NCBI RefSeq assembly: GCF_024707545.1
Contig: NZ_CP062229.1
Coordinates: 4,321,501 to 4,385,500 of the forward strand
Direction: 5' to 3'
Length of the DNA: 64,000 bases
Source of the DNA: Mesorhizobium onobrychidis
GTDB taxonomy: Bacteria > Pseudomonadota > Alphaproteobacteria > Rhizobiales > Rhizobiaceae
Shown here: positions 51,997-61,841 of the stretch, piece by piece
Layout of the letters: each line of letters starts with the position of its first letter
How positions within the stretch are numbered: the stretch's first letter is position 1
Notes under the pieces: generated by a model
Database searches by the model: none
Told to the model about the DNA's origin: nothing
Seen by the model: only the letters and a program-made list of their open reading frames with translations
Program-made: the position numbers and the translations under genes

Positions 51997-52974
51997 ATGT
52001 CCAAAGCAATACGCATCCACGCGAATGGCGGTCCGGAGGTTCTGACCTATGAGGACACCGATCCGGGCCAACCCGGCTCGGGACAAATCCTGGTCAAGCA
52101 CACGGCGATCGGCCTCAATTTCATCGACGTCTATCATCGCTCCGGCCTTTATCCGCCGCCAGGCGGTTTTCCGCTGATCCCCGGCAGCGAGGCGGCCGGG
52201 GTGGTGGTGGAAGTGGGCGCGGATATCGACTGGCTGAAGCCGGGCGATCGCATCGCCTATGCCGTGACGACTGGCGCCTATGCCGAGCAGCGCGTGATCG
52301 CCGCCGACCGCGTGGTGAGGGTGCCGGACGGCATCAGCGACGAGCAGGCGGCCGCCATGATGCTGAAAGGGATGACGGCGGAGTATCTGCTGCGCCGTAC
52401 CTTTAAGGTGAAGGCGGGCGACACGATCCTGTTTCACGCGGCGGCCGGGGGCGTCGGACTGATCCTCGGCCAATGGGCCAAGCACCTTGGCGCAACCGTG
52501 ATCGGCACCGCCAGCTCCACCGACAAGATCGAGCTCGCCAAGGCGCATGGCTTCGACCATGTCATCAACTACCGCGAGCAGGACTTCGTCGCCGGCGTCC
52601 TCGCCATCACCGGCGGCAAGAAATGCGACGTCGTCTATGACTCGGTAGGCAACGACACCTTTCCGGCCTCGCTCGACTGCCTGAAGCCCCTCGGCATGTT
52701 CGCCAGCTTCGGTCAATCGTCAGGACCGATCCCGCCGTTCAGCATGTCGTTGCTGGCCCAGAAAGGTTCGCTGTTTGCAACCCGGCCGACGCTGTTCGTC
52801 TACAACGCCAAGCGCGAAGACCTGGAGGCGTCCGCCGCCGCGTTGTTCGAAATCGTGCTCAGCGGCGCGGTCGAGATCAAGATCAACCAGCGCTACGCGC
52901 TCAAGGATGCCGGCAAGGCGCATTCCGACCTTGAAGGCCGCAGGACGACCGGGACAACCATTCTTATCCCTTGA
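51997..52974 (+). CDS. NADPH:quinone oxidoreductase (QOR-like, zinc-free MDR family)
   Basis: The 325-residue medium-chain dehydrogenase/reductase starts KAIRIHANGGPEVLTYED, has GLNFIDVYHRSGLYPP and PLIPGSEAAGVVVEVGA of the quinone reductase branch, and the nucleotide-binding loop LFHAAAGGVGLILGQWAKHL, followed by STDKIELAKAHGFDHVI. No structural-zinc cysteine cluster is seen, consistent with one-electron quinone reductases. It follows pcs by 20 bases and may be co-transcribed. The physiological substrate is unknown. Confidence 0.9.
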   Translation: MSKAIRIHANGGPEVLTYEDTDPGQPGSGQILVKHTAIGLNFIDVYHRSGLYPPPGGFPLIPGSEAAGVVVEVGADIDWLKPGDRIAYAVTTGAYAEQRVIAADRVVRVPDGISDEQAAAMMLKGMTAEYLLRRTFKVKAGDTILFHAAAGGVGLILGQWAKHLGATVIGTASSTDKIELAKAHGFDHVINYREQDFVAGVLAITGGKKCDVVYDSVGNDTFPASLDCLKPLGMFASFGQSSGPIPPFSMSLLAQKGSLFATRPTLFVYNAKREDLEASAAALFEIVLSGAVEIKINQRYALKDAGKAHSDLEGRRTTGTTILIP

Positions 52975-53111
52975 GCCTTGCTATCCCTTGAGTTTCCGCT
53001 GAAATTCTTGAAGCTCTTTCAAGACGGGTGCCGCTTTGCGATGACAGCAGGCCGCGCATACCATGCCTGCGGGAACACAGAACATATCTGGCAAACCAGA
53101 TGGGAGGCACT

Positions 53112-54677
53112 GTGAGTGCAAATCAGGACGACGCAAACCTGCTCGAGGTTCGTGGCCTTACCAAGACGTTCGGCACGCTGACCGCGTGCGACCATATCGA
53201 TCTCAACGTCGCAAAAGGCGAAATCCACGCATTGCTCGGCGAGAACGGCGCCGGCAAGTCGACGCTCGTCAAAATGCTGTTCGGAACATTGGAGCCCAAT
53301 TCGGGCGAGATTTTCTGGAACGATCAGGCGGTCACGATCACCAATCCCGGCTTTGCGAAGAAGCTCGGCATCGGCATGGTGTTCCAGCATTTTTCGTTGT
53401 TCGAGGCACTGACGGCGGCCGAGAACATCGCGTTGTCATTGGACGACGGTTCGCCGATCAGCACGATCGCCGCGAAGGCGAGGGCGCTTTCCTACAGCTA
53501 CGGCCTGCCGCTCGACCCGCAGTCGCTGGTCGGCGATCTCTCGGTCGGTGAGCGCCAGCGTATCGAGATCATCCGTTGTCTTCTGCAGATGCCGCAGCTC
53601 ATCATTCTCGACGAGCCGACTTCGGTGCTGACGCCGCAGGAAGCCGACAAGCTGTTCGAAACGCTCGAACGGTTGCGCTCGGAAGGAAAGTCCATCCTCT
53701 ACATTTCGCACCGGCTGGAAGAGGTCAAGCGCATCTGCGACCGCGCCACCGTGCTGCGCCACGGCAAGGTGGTTGGCCATTGCAACCCGCGCAAGGAAAC
53801 CGCGGCATCGCTGGCACGCATGATGGTCGGCAACGACGTTCAGGCCGTGGTGCGCGCGCCGGTTCAGGGTATTGAGAGCGCGCAGCCGCTGCTTGAAATT
53901 CGCGCACTCAGCCGCAGGCCGGCAACGCCGTTCTCGATCCCGCTCAGGAATATCAACCTGACGGTACGCGCCGGCGAAGTGATCGGCATTGCAGGCGTTG
54001 CCGGCAACGGCCAGGGCGAGTTCTTCGAATCCGTTTCCGGCGAGGTGCCGCAGCAGGATGCCGCCTCGGTGCGCATACGCGGCAAGGATGCCGGCGGCCT
54101 CAGCATCACCGGCAGGCGGCTGATGGGCGCTGCCTTCGTGCCGGAAGAGCGGCTCGGCCACGGTGCAGCACCCCGCATGAAGCTTTCGGAAAACCTGCTT
54201 CTGTCGCGCCATGCCACCGACGGCAAGGTGTTTGTCGGCGCCGGCGGAATGGTCAAAAGCGATGCGATCTATGCCGCTGCCCAGCGCATCATCAAGGCGA
54301 TGGATGTGCGCAAGAGCGCTCCGGACCCGGAGGCGGCAGCGCTTTCAGGCGGCAATCTGCAGAAATTCATTGTCGGCCGCGAACTCGACCGCAGGCCAAG
54401 TGTCATGGTCGTCAATCAGCCGACATGGGGCGTCGACGCCGGTGCCGCCGCCCACATTCGCCAGACGCTGATCGAATTGGCGCGCAGCGGCTCGGCAGTG
54501 CTGGTCATCAGTCAGGATCTCGACGAATTGTTCGAGATATCCGACGCGATCGCGGTGATGCACAATGGCGAATTGTCGAAGCCTTTGCCGAGCGCCGAGG
54601 CCACGTTCGAAAAGATAGGACTGCTGATGGGCGGGGCCGAGCCAGGCCACGCCGAACACGCTCTGGAGACGTCATGA
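53112..54677 (+). CDS. BMP-type ABC transporter ATP-binding protein (two ATPase domains)
   Basis: This 521-residue protein has tandem ATPase domains as in nucleoside and sugar importers of the YufO/NupA class. Domain 1 has Walker A GENGAGKST (43-51), LSVGERQRIEIIRCL and LIILDEPTSVLTPQ. Domain 2 starts near residue 260, lacks a normal Walker A (GIAGVAGNGQGEFFE) and has LSGGNLQKFIVGREL. I choose a GTG start at 53112 because GGGAGG sits five bases upstream; the ATG at 53100 would overlap that site and has none of its own. It heads a four-gene operon with two permeases and a BMP-family binding protein. Confidence 0.92.
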   Translation: MSANQDDANLLEVRGLTKTFGTLTACDHIDLNVAKGEIHALLGENGAGKSTLVKMLFGTLEPNSGEIFWNDQAVTITNPGFAKKLGIGMVFQHFSLFEALTAAENIALSLDDGSPISTIAAKARALSYSYGLPLDPQSLVGDLSVGERQRIEIIRCLLQMPQLIILDEPTSVLTPQEADKLFETLERLRSEGKSILYISHRLEEVKRICDRATVLRHGKVVGHCNPRKETAASLARMMVGNDVQAVVRAPVQGIESAQPLLEIRALSRRPATPFSIPLRNINLTVRAGEVIGIAGVAGNGQGEFFESVSGEVPQQDAASVRIRGKDAGGLSITGRRLMGAAFVPEERLGHGAAPRMKLSENLLLSRHATDGKVFVGAGGMVKSDAIYAAAQRIIKAMDVRKSAPDPEAAALSGGNLQKFIVGRELDRRPSVMVVNQPTWGVDAGAAAHIRQTLIELARSGSAVLVISQDLDELFEISDAIAVMHNGELSKPLPSAEATFEKIGLLMGGAEPGHAEHALETS

Positions 54678-55786
54678 TGCGCCTCGAACTCGTCAAACGG
54701 CCACAGCGCTCAATGCTGTTCTCGGCGCTGTCGCCCTTCATTGCATTCGTGTTGACGATCATTGCCGGCGCGATCCTGTTCGCACTGCTTGGCGTCAATC
54801 CTTTGAAGGCGTTCCAAATTTACTTCCTCGAGCCGGTCAGTCAGGTCTGGCAGCTGCATGAGCTGGCGATCAAGGCGGCACCGCTCATCCTGATCGGGGT
54901 CGGCCTGTCGGTTTGCTACAGGGCCAACATCTGGAACATCGGCGCGGAAGGCCAATTCATCCTGGGCGGCATCGTCGGCTCGAGCATTCCGGTGCTGTTT
55001 CCGCAGTTTGAAGGGCCGCTGGTGCTGCCGCTTATGCTGCTGTTCGGCATGGTCGGCGGTGCCGCCTACGCCGCCATTCCCGCCTTGCTCAAGACGCGCT
55101 TCAACACCAACGAGATTCTGACCAGCCTGATGCTGGTCTATGTCGCGCAGCTGTTCCTCGACTGGCTGGTGCGCGGGCCGTGGCGCGATCCGAAGGGTTT
55201 TAATTTCCCGCAGACGATACAGTTCAACGACTCGGCCATATTGCCGGAACTGATGCCGGCCTCCGGCCGTGCCAATTGGGGTTTCGTGTTCGCGCTGGTC
55301 GCGGCGGTGCTGGTATGGATCCTGATGAGCCGCATGCTGAAAGGCTTTGAGGTTCGCGTGCTCGGCTCAAGCCCCAGGGCAGGGCGCTTCGCCGGCTTCG
55401 GTATCAACCGGATGGTGTTCTTCGCCTTCATGCTGTCTGGTGCACTGGCCGGACTTGCCGGCATCTCGGAAGTCTCCGGCGCTATCGGCCAGCTGCAGCC
55501 GGTGATTTCACCCGGCTACGGCTTTGCCGCCATCATCGTGGCGTTCCTCGGCCGGCTCAATCCACTAGGCATCGTTGCGGCGGGCCTGGTGCTGGCGCTG
55601 ACCTATCTCGGCGGCGAAGCGGTGCAAAGCGCGCTCGGCATCTCCGACAAGGTGGCGCGCGTGTTCCAGGGCATGCTCCTGTTCTTCGTGCTCGGCTGCG
55701 ACACCCTCATTCACTACCGTATTCGTCTGATCGGCTTTGCCGCGCCGAAGCTTGAATCCGCGCCGAAGCTGGAGGAGGCCCGCTGA
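54674..55786 (+). CDS. BMP-type ABC transporter permease 1 (YufP-like)
   Basis: The 370-residue permease resembles branched-chain/ribose-type (BPD_transp_2) permeases of nucleoside importers. It has about ten helices: SPFIAFVLTIIAGAILFALL, then VGLSVCYRANIWNIGAEGQF, FNTNEILTSLMLVYVAQLFL and PGYGFAAIIVAFLGRLNPLG. The ATG at 54674 overlaps the ATPase stop by four bases. It forms the channel with the second permease, which starts at its last base. Confidence 0.93.
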   Translation: MMRLELVKRPQRSMLFSALSPFIAFVLTIIAGAILFALLGVNPLKAFQIYFLEPVSQVWQLHELAIKAAPLILIGVGLSVCYRANIWNIGAEGQFILGGIVGSSIPVLFPQFEGPLVLPLMLLFGMVGGAAYAAIPALLKTRFNTNEILTSLMLVYVAQLFLDWLVRGPWRDPKGFNFPQTIQFNDSAILPELMPASGRANWGFVFALVAAVLVWILMSRMLKGFEVRVLGSSPRAGRFAGFGINRMVFFAFMLSGALAGLAGISEVSGAIGQLQPVISPGYGFAAIIVAFLGRLNPLGIVAAGLVLALTYLGGEAVQSALGISDKVARVFQGMLLFFVLGCDTLIHYRIRLIGFAAPKLESAPKLEEAR

Positions 55787-56706
55787 TGGACATCACCGTC
55801 AACATTCTTTTGACCATCGCAACCGCGGCGACGCCTTTGCTGATCGCGGCAATCGGCGAGTTGGTGGTCGAACGTTCCGGCGTGCTCAATCTCGGTGTCG
55901 AAGGCATGATGATCATGGGGGCGGTCGGCGGTTTCGGCGCCGGCTATCTCACCGGATCGCCGTGGATCGGGTTGTTGGCGGCGATCGCCTTGGGTGCGGT
56001 GTTTTCGCTGCTGTTCGCCGTCATGACGCTGTCGCTGGCCACCAACCAGGTGGCGACCGGCCTGTCGCTGACATTGCTCGGCCTCGGACTTTCCGGCATG
56101 ATGGGCACCAGCTTTGTCGGCCAGCCCGGCGCGAGGCTGCCAAACCTCGACATTCCCGGCCTGACAGCGATCCCCGTCATCGGCAGGTTGTTGTTCGGCC
56201 AGGACCCGATCTTCTACATCTCGATCGCATTGACCGCCGCCGTCATGTGGTTCCTGTTCAAGACCCGCACCGGGCTCACGCTGCGTTCGATCGGCGACAG
56301 CCACACATCGGCCCATGCGCTTGGCATCGAGGTCATCCGCTACCGCTATCTGGCGGTGATTTTCGGCGGCGCCTGTGCAGGCCTTGCCGGAGGCCACCTG
56401 TCGCTGGTCTATACGCCGCAATGGGTGGAGAACATGACCGCCGGACGCGGCTGGATCGCGCTGGCGCTGGTCGTGTTCGCATCATGGCGGCCATGGCGGG
56501 TGCTGGCTGGCGCCTATATCTTCGGCGCGGTATGGATCGGCCAACTTCATGCACAGGCTTTTGGCATTCCGGTTCCCTCGCAACTGCTTTCTTCGTTGCC
56601 CTATCTGGCAACCATCGTGGTTCTCGTTCTAATCTCGCGCAACAAGCGTTTGACGATGATGAACACACCGGCTTCCTTGGGGCAGCCATTCGTTCCGGAT
56701 CGTTGA
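55786..56706 (+). CDS. BMP-type ABC transporter permease 2 (YufQ-like)
   Basis: The 306-residue partner permease has about nine helices and the family signature [20 protein letters not shown] near its N-terminus, followed by [20 protein letters not shown] and [18 protein letters not shown]. Its start codon shares the last base of the previous stop (TGATG), so the two permeases are coupled. The BMP-type binding-protein gene follows 51 bases later. Confidence 0.93.
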   Translation: MDITVNILLTIATAATPLLIAAIGELVVERSGVLNLGVEGMMIMGAVGGFGAGYLTGSPWIGLLAAIALGAVFSLLFAVMTLSLATNQVATGLSLTLLGLGLSGMMGTSFVGQPGARLPNLDIPGLTAIPVIGRLLFGQDPIFYISIALTAAVMWFLFKTRTGLTLRSIGDSHTSAHALGIEVIRYRYLAVIFGGACAGLAGGHLSLVYTPQWVENMTAGRGWIALALVVFASWRPWRVLAGAYIFGAVWIGQLHAQAFGIPVPSQLLSSLPYLATIVVLVLISRNKRLTMMNTPASLGQPFVPDR

Positions 56707-56757
56707 GAATAAAAGACAAACGGGAAGCTCCAAGGCTTAACTCAGAGAGGTAACACG

Positions 56758-57825
56758 ATGAAAAAACTGCTTATTGCGCTGATGGCCACGGCGGTAGCAT
56801 TGTCGCTGGCGGCGACCGCCGAAGCGCAGGAAAAGCTGAAAGCCTGTTGGGTCTATACCGGCCCGATTGGTGATTTCGGTTATTCGTACCAGCATGACCA
56901 GGGCCGCCTGGACGTAGAGAAGGCACTCGGCGACAAGGTCGAGACTGCGTATCTGGAGAACGTCTCCGAGGGTCCCGATGCCGATCGTGCCTTCGAGCGC
57001 CTGGCGCGCGAAGGCTGCAAGATCATTTTCGGCACGTCCTTCGGCTTCATGGACCCCGAAGTGAAGGTCGCCAAGAAGTTCCCCGACGTGATGTTCGAGC
57101 ACGCGACCGGCTACAAGACGGCTGAAAATCTCGGCATCTACAACGCACGTTTCTACGAAGGCCGCTACATCCTCGGCCAGATCGCCGCCAAGCAATCGAA
57201 GTCGGGCGTCGCCGGCTACATCGTTTCGTTCCCGATTCCCGAGGTGGTCATGGGCATCAATTCCTTCATGCTCGGCGCCCAGTCAATCAAGCCGGATTTC
57301 AAGGCGAAGATCGTCTGGGTCAATTCATGGTTCGATCCGGGCAAGGAAGCCGATGCCGCCAAGGCTCTGTTCGACCAGGGCGCCGACATCATCGTCCAGC
57401 ACACCGACTCGACCGCTCCCCTGCAAGTCGCCGAAGAGCGCGGACTGCAGGGCTTCGGCCAGTCTTCGGACATGATCAAGTTCGCTCCCAAGGCACAGTT
57501 GACCTCGATCGTCGACGATTGGGGGCCGTATTATATCGGCCGGGTGAAGGCTGCACTCGACGGCACCTGGAAGCCCGGCAATGTCTGGCTGGGTATCAAG
57601 GACGGCGCCGTTAAGATGGCCCCTTACACCAACATGCCCGACGACGTGAAGGCGATGGCGGAAGCCACCGAGAAGAAGATTATCGACGGATGGAATCCTT
57701 TCACCGGGCCGATTGCCAAGCAGGACGGAACGCCGTGGCTGAAGGACGGCGAAGTCGCCGACGACGCCACGCTGCTCGGCATGAACTTCTACGTCAAGGG
57801 CGTCGACGACAAGCTGCCGCAGTAA
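56758..57825 (+). CDS. BMP-family ABC transporter substrate-binding protein
   Basis: The 355-residue periplasmic protein has a signal peptide cleaved near residue 23 (LAATAEA, then QEKLKACW). The mature part shows the basic-membrane-protein pattern VYTGPIGDFGYSYQHDQG, IIFGTSFGFMDPEVKVAKKF, FEHATGYKTAENLGIYNARF and SGVAGYIVSFPIPEVVMGIN. Such proteins bind nucleosides, mainly purines, in characterised examples. It lacks a lipobox cysteine, unlike Treponema and Bacillus relatives. A strong terminator follows, closing the four-gene operon. Confidence 0.93.
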   Translation: MKKLLIALMATAVALSLAATAEAQEKLKACWVYTGPIGDFGYSYQHDQGRLDVEKALGDKVETAYLENVSEGPDADRAFERLAREGCKIIFGTSFGFMDPEVKVAKKFPDVMFEHATGYKTAENLGIYNARFYEGRYILGQIAAKQSKSGVAGYIVSFPIPEVVMGINSFMLGAQSIKPDFKAKIVWVNSWFDPGKEADAAKALFDQGADIIVQHTDSTAPLQVAEERGLQGFGQSSDMIKFAPKAQLTSIVDDWGPYYIGRVKAALDGTWKPGNVWLGIKDGAVKMAPYTNMPDDVKAMAEATEKKIIDGWNPFTGPIAKQDGTPWLKDGEVADDATLLGMNFYVKGVDDKLPQ

Positions 57826-57864
57826 GCGCAAGCCTTGGCTCGGCCGGCTTTCGCCGGAACAGGA

Positions 57865-57888
57865 GAGGCGCCTTTGGGCGCCTCTTTT
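57865..57888 (+). terminator. Rho-independent terminator of the BMP-type ABC operon
   Basis: GAGGCGCC (57865-57872), loop TTTG, GGCGCCTC (57877-57884) and TTTT. Perfect 8-bp stem 40 bases after the binding-protein stop. Confidence 0.92.
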
Positions 57889-57944
57889 CATCTGCAGAGC
57901 TTCGAAGGTTAACCTGCCCGGCTGCGAATCCCATTCACGAAAGT

Positions 57945-59252
57945 TCAGCGGGTGTGAACGCCCGTAGGCAGCCTGATACGATCCGATGTGGGAGCGAGCG
58001 CCGGGCGCCCATCCGTCGTGATCTGCCATATCTCGACGGCGCCGCCAAGCGGCGCTTCCTCATTGCGGTAACGGTTCACGCCAACGAAGAGCTTTTGTCC
58101 CGTGCGATCAAAAGCGAGTCCTTGCGGCAGCACGCCTGCGAGCGGCCATTCGCCGTGCGGCGATAGCCGTCCTGTTTCAGAGTCCAGCTGATAGAGGCTG
58201 AGCGACGCGTGCTCCGTCCAGTCGCGCGAGCCATCTTGCTTACCGGTGCCGCGAAGATTGGACGTGACAAGAAAGCGGCCGTCGGGGCTGAAGGCGATCG
58301 TCTCGGCGCCCCAGCCACCAAGCGCGATGTGAGGCACGGTGTGCCTTGCTGCGTCGCCCGTCGTCCCGACATCGGCAAGCCGGACTGTGGTGAGAATGCC
58401 CTCCTGAACGCCATAGAAACCAGCCGTATCGATTCCCCATTGAACATCGGAGGTGATGTAGTAGCGGCCGTCCGGCGAAAAGCGGCCGACAAAGGGGAAC
58501 TTGTTCGTCTGGATGCGATTGCCCCAGGGACGAATAGCAGAAACCGCTCCGTCCTCTCCGCGCAGCACCTCGTAGAAGGCAACCTGACCACGGTCGACGA
58601 GATTGACCCCGACATACCGGCCGCTTGGATGCCACTGCACCCAGGTCGCCTTCAATGGAATGAAACCCGTTGACGGCTCAAGACCGAGACCGAAGCTGGA
58701 TGCTTGGCCGAACCGACCCTCCCTGACCGGAACGAAAGTGAGTTCGTGTTCGGCGTCGGCAGTAATTGCGGCGATGAGATCGCCAGCAGGATTGAGATGG
58801 ATCGCCTGCGGCTGGATTCCGATCCTCACGCTGTCGGCCACCGCCGAGTGGCCGCCATCGAACTGGAGCGATCGGATCGTGTCGCCTTGCTGCAACTCGT
58901 CGAGGCGGGTCGCCCGTTCGGAGCGTTGACGGAAGGTTTCGGCGACGAAAACGAACTGGCCATCCAGGGAGACGTCTAGTGCTCCGGGCGGCCCATAGGT
59001 CGAATTCGAAACCTCCTTCAGCGCAACAGAGCGAGACCGCTCTGTCGGCGAGGTGATGATGGACAGCGTATCCCGATAGTGAGGATCTGGAGGCCCGAGC
59101 TCGCCCGTCTCGTAGACGGTCGGCACCATATCGACATCCGACAACGCGAAGACGGTCCCTCCGCGACTTTCGGCCGGCTGAGCGCTTGAGAGGTTCGGCA
59201 TCAGGAATAGAACAATAGCAGCGAGAGAACAGCGTCGCATCGATGTCGCCAT
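57945..59252 (-). CDS. Exported beta-propeller protein (lactonase/YVTN-like)
   Basis: A 435-residue protein with a signal peptide (LAAIVLFLMPNLSSA) and repeated propeller blades of about 45-60 residues carrying motifs such as LDVSLDGQFVFVAETF, AIHLNPAGDLIAAIT, VQWHPSGRYVGVNL, VGRFSPDGRYYITSD, IAFSPDGRFLVTSN and LAFDRTGQKLFVGVN. This is the pattern of seven-bladed lactonase-like or YVTN propellers. No enzyme activity can be assigned. It is divergent from a LysR gene, and the 100-base spacer holds a clean inverted repeat, so it is likely the regulator's target. Confidence 0.78.
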   Translation of the reverse strand: MATSMRRCSLAAIVLFLMPNLSSAQPAESRGGTVFALSDVDMVPTVYETGELGPPDPHYRDTLSIITSPTERSRSVALKEVSNSTYGPPGALDVSLDGQFVFVAETFRQRSERATRLDELQQGDTIRSLQFDGGHSAVADSVRIGIQPQAIHLNPAGDLIAAITADAEHELTFVPVREGRFGQASSFGLGLEPSTGFIPLKATWVQWHPSGRYVGVNLVDRGQVAFYEVLRGEDGAVSAIRPWGNRIQTNKFPFVGRFSPDGRYYITSDVQWGIDTAGFYGVQEGILTTVRLADVGTTGDAARHTVPHIALGGWGAETIAFSPDGRFLVTSNLRGTGKQDGSRDWTEHASLSLYQLDSETGRLSPHGEWPLAGVLPQGLAFDRTGQKLFVGVNRYRNEEAPLGGAVEIWQITTDGRPALAPTSDRIRLPTGVHTR

Positions 59253-59292
59253 ATCGATTGAAGGCGCCTATTTTCGGGGTTCGCTTTCAGTC

Positions 59293-59310
59293 GTCAAATC
59301 GATATTTGAC
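59293..59310. promoter_or_regulatory. Candidate LysR operator between the propeller gene and lysR
   Basis: GTCAAAT (59293-59299) and ATTTGAC (59304-59310) are perfect 7-bp inverted arms with spacer CGAT, roughly midway between the two divergent starts. It contains a T-N11-A core, as expected of LysR sites. Binding is inferred. Confidence 0.6.
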
Positions 59311-59352
59311 ATCTCAATATTCCTCTCAGTAATAAGATCTCGGAGGTCCAGC

Positions 59353-60261
59353 ATGAATCTGGCTTCGATCGATCTGAACCTGCTTGTCGCCTTCGACGCT
59401 CTGCTCAGTGAAGGCAGCGTGAGCGGGGCGGCAGCCCGTATCGGGCTCAGCCAGCCAGCGATGAGCAAGCGCCTCGCCCATCTGCGTCGGCTTTTCGCCG
59501 ATGATCTTTTCTTCCGTCATGCCGATGGCGTGCGGCCGACCGAAAAGGCGCTCGACCTCGCCGATCCGATCCGGGCCGCGCTACGGCAGATCCAGGATGC
59601 GCTGGGAGGGTTCGGCCAGTTCTCGCCGGAGCGATCGGGTCGCATCTTCAGGATCGCGACCACCGATCACATCGCGGCGACTTTAATGCCCAGACTGATG
59701 CCGGTGCTCCGTTCAGCGGCGCCGAGAATTTCGATCGTCCTGCGCAGCCTACACCGACAGGAAATCGTCGATTGTCTCGAGAAGGGCTCGATAGACCTTG
59801 CGATCACTATCCTGCCCGATGCGCCGACGACGATCAAACGTGCATCACTCTTCCACGTGAACTGGCTATCGATCGTCTCGGCCGAGCATCCTGAGATCCG
59901 CGACGCGATGACGCTCGAACTCTTTCTGAAGTATCCGCACTTGCTGGTCACTCATGTCGGCGACCTGAAGGGCTACATTGATCGCCTTCTGGACGACCGC
60001 GGCCTGAAGCGGACCGTTGCAATGAGCCTGCCTTATGCGCTCGCCGTGCCGGCGATCATCGCCCAGACGGACATGATCTGCACCTTGTCGGCAAACGTGA
60101 TCCGGCTGACGAATTGGCCGCGCGTGCGCTCCTTTCCGCTGCCCTTCGACTACTTCGGTTATCAGGAAACTCTGCTATGGCATCGGAGGAACGACAGCGA
60201 CCCCGGTCACGCTTGGCTCAGGCGGATGCTTATCCGTGCAAGCGAAACAGTCACGTCCTAG
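59353..60261 (+). CDS. LysR-family transcriptional regulator
   Basis: The 302-residue regulator has the LysR helix-turn-helix (DLNLLVAFDALLSEGSVSGA, then RIGLSQPAMSKRLAHLRRLF), a linker helix and an effector-binding domain from about residue 95 (FRIATTDHIAATLMPRLMP). The N-terminus resembles the NodD/NahR/LinR-like group. GGAGG precedes the start by five bases. It is divergent from the propeller gene and presumably regulates it. The inducer is unknown. A RIME-like repeat follows the stop codon at once. Confidence 0.9.
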   Translation: MNLASIDLNLLVAFDALLSEGSVSGAAARIGLSQPAMSKRLAHLRRLFADDLFFRHADGVRPTEKALDLADPIRAALRQIQDALGGFGQFSPERSGRIFRIATTDHIAATLMPRLMPVLRSAAPRISIVLRSLHRQEIVDCLEKGSIDLAITILPDAPTTIKRASLFHVNWLSIVSAEHPEIRDAMTLELFLKYPHLLVTHVGDLKGYIDRLLDDRGLKRTVAMSLPYALAVPAIIAQTDMICTLSANVIRLTNWPRVRSFPLPFDYFGYQETLLWHRRNDSDPGHAWLRRMLIRASETVTS

Positions 60262-60363
60262 AGCGCTTTGCGTTTTTGGTCGAACCAAAACCGCGCTCTA
60301 ACTCTCTATTTTAACGCATTTTGTCGGACGCCAAACGAAGACGTTTGGCTGCAAAATGCTCTA
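60259..60363. repeat. RIME1-like element of about 105 bp with two palindromes
   Basis: First palindrome: TAGAGCGC (60259-60266) with GCGCTCTA (60293-60300) and inner TTTTGGT/ACCAAAA. Second palindrome: GCATTTTG (60316-60323) with CAAAATGC (60352-60359) and inner GCCAAAC (60330-60336) with GTTTGGC (60343-60349). Two large palindromes in about 105 bp is the layout of the rhizobial intergenic mosaic element RIME1. It lies between convergent lysR and rimO. Confidence 0.75.
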
Positions 60364-60391
60364 GCAGAAGGGGTCTTCGCCCCGCCGGCGA

Positions 60392-61705
60392 TCAGACCGC
60401 CGAACCGTAGAGATCGTAGGCGTCGGCGCGGTCGATCTTGACCGTGACGATGTCGCCGGCACGCAATGGGCGCCGCGACTGGATATGCACCGAGCCATCG
60501 ATTTCGGGTGCGTCGTATTTGGTTCGGCCCTTCGCCGAGGTACCATGGGCCTCGTCGATCAGGACTGGCAGGCGCTTGCCGACCTTCCTTGCGAGCTGCG
60601 TCGCCGAGATCTTCTGCTGGCGCTGCATGAAGCGGTGCCAGCGCGCTTCCTTGATCTCCTGCGGTACCTGTTCGAGGCCGAGATCATTGGAGCGGGCGCC
60701 CCTGACCGGCTCGTATTTGAAACAGCCGGCGCGATCGATCTTGGCTTCGTCCAGCCAGTCGAGCAGCATCTCGAAATCGTCGTCCGTCTCGCCGGGAAAG
60801 CCGACGATGAAGGTGGAGCGGATGGCAAGATCCGGACAGATTTCGCGCCAGCCGCGAATGCGGTCGAGCGTCTTTTCGCCATGGGCGGGCCGACGCATGT
60901 TCTTCAGCACCTGCGGCGAGGCGTGCTGGAACGGGATGTCGAGATAGGGAAGGATCTTTCCTTCGGCCATCAGCGGGATGACATCGGCGACATGCGGGTA
61001 GGGGTAGACGTAGTGCATGCGTACCCAGACGCCGAGCTTGCCGAGTTCCTCCGACAGATCGAGGAATTTCGCCCGCACTTCGCGATCGCCGAACATGCTG
61101 CTCTGGTACTTGATGTCGATGCCGTAGGCGCTGGTGTCCTGCGAAATGACCAGGATTTCCTTGACGCCGGCCTTGGCCAGTTTCTCGGCCTCGCGCAGCA
61201 CGTCGGCCGCCGGCCGCGAGACGAGATCGCCGCGCAGCGCCGGGATGATGCAGAAGGTGCAGCGGTTGTTGCAGCCTTCCGAAATCTTGAGATAGGCATA
61301 GTGGCGCGGCGTGAGCTTGACGCCTTGCGGCGGCAACAGGTCGACATAGGGATCGTGGCTCGGGGGCGCGGCCTCATGCACTGCAGCCATCACGCTCTCG
61401 TAAGCCTGGGGACCGGTGATGGCGAGAACGTTGGGATGTTTTTCGCGGATGACGTGCGGTTCGGCGCCGAGACAGCCGGTGACGATGACCCTGCCGTTCT
61501 CCGAAAGGGCGGAGCCGATGGCAGTGAGCGATTCATCGCGAGCCGAATCGAGAAAGCCGCAGGTGTTGACGACGACCAGATCGGCGCCGTCATGCTTGCG
61601 CGCGATCTCATAGCCCTCGGCGCGCAGGCGCGTGATGATGCGCTCCGAATCCACGAGGGCTTTCGGGCATCCAAGGCTGACGAAGCTGACGCGAGGAGCG
61701 GACAT
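60392..61705 (-). CDS. rimO: Ribosomal protein S12 methylthiotransferase
   Basis: RimO adds a methylthio group to the conserved aspartate of ribosomal protein S12. The 437 residues show the N-terminal UPF0004 domain with [17 protein letters not shown] (C13) and [18 protein letters not shown], the radical SAM cluster motif [20 protein letters not shown] and a C-terminal TRAM domain (from about 365). The SLGCPKN-like opening (here SLGCPKA) and S12-type spacing distinguish it from MiaB. I start at the ATG 61703-61705; a longer frame upstream has no similarity. Confidence 0.94.
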   Translation of the reverse strand: MSAPRVSFVSLGCPKALVDSERIITRLRAEGYEIARKHDGADLVVVNTCGFLDSARDESLTAIGSALSENGRVIVTGCLGAEPHVIREKHPNVLAITGPQAYESVMAAVHEAAPPSHDPYVDLLPPQGVKLTPRHYAYLKISEGCNNRCTFCIIPALRGDLVSRPAADVLREAEKLAKAGVKEILVISQDTSAYGIDIKYQSSMFGDREVRAKFLDLSEELGKLGVWVRMHYVYPYPHVADVIPLMAEGKILPYLDIPFQHASPQVLKNMRRPAHGEKTLDRIRGWREICPDLAIRSTFIVGFPGETDDDFEMLLDWLDEAKIDRAGCFKYEPVRGARSNDLGLEQVPQEIKEARWHRFMQRQQKISATQLARKVGKRLPVLIDEAHGTSAKGRTKYDAPEIDGSVHIQSRRPLRAGDIVTVKIDRADAYDLYGSAV

Positions 61706-61841
61706 AAAGGTTTTCCGGCTTTTCGGGATTGGCGGCGCAGTACCACACTTATTGCGGCATTGGTATGGGCCCGCGGCAACCGCGACGAAACGCACGATGA
61801 ATGTATCGGTGCCGACGACGGAAGCGGCGGGACAGGCGGCG

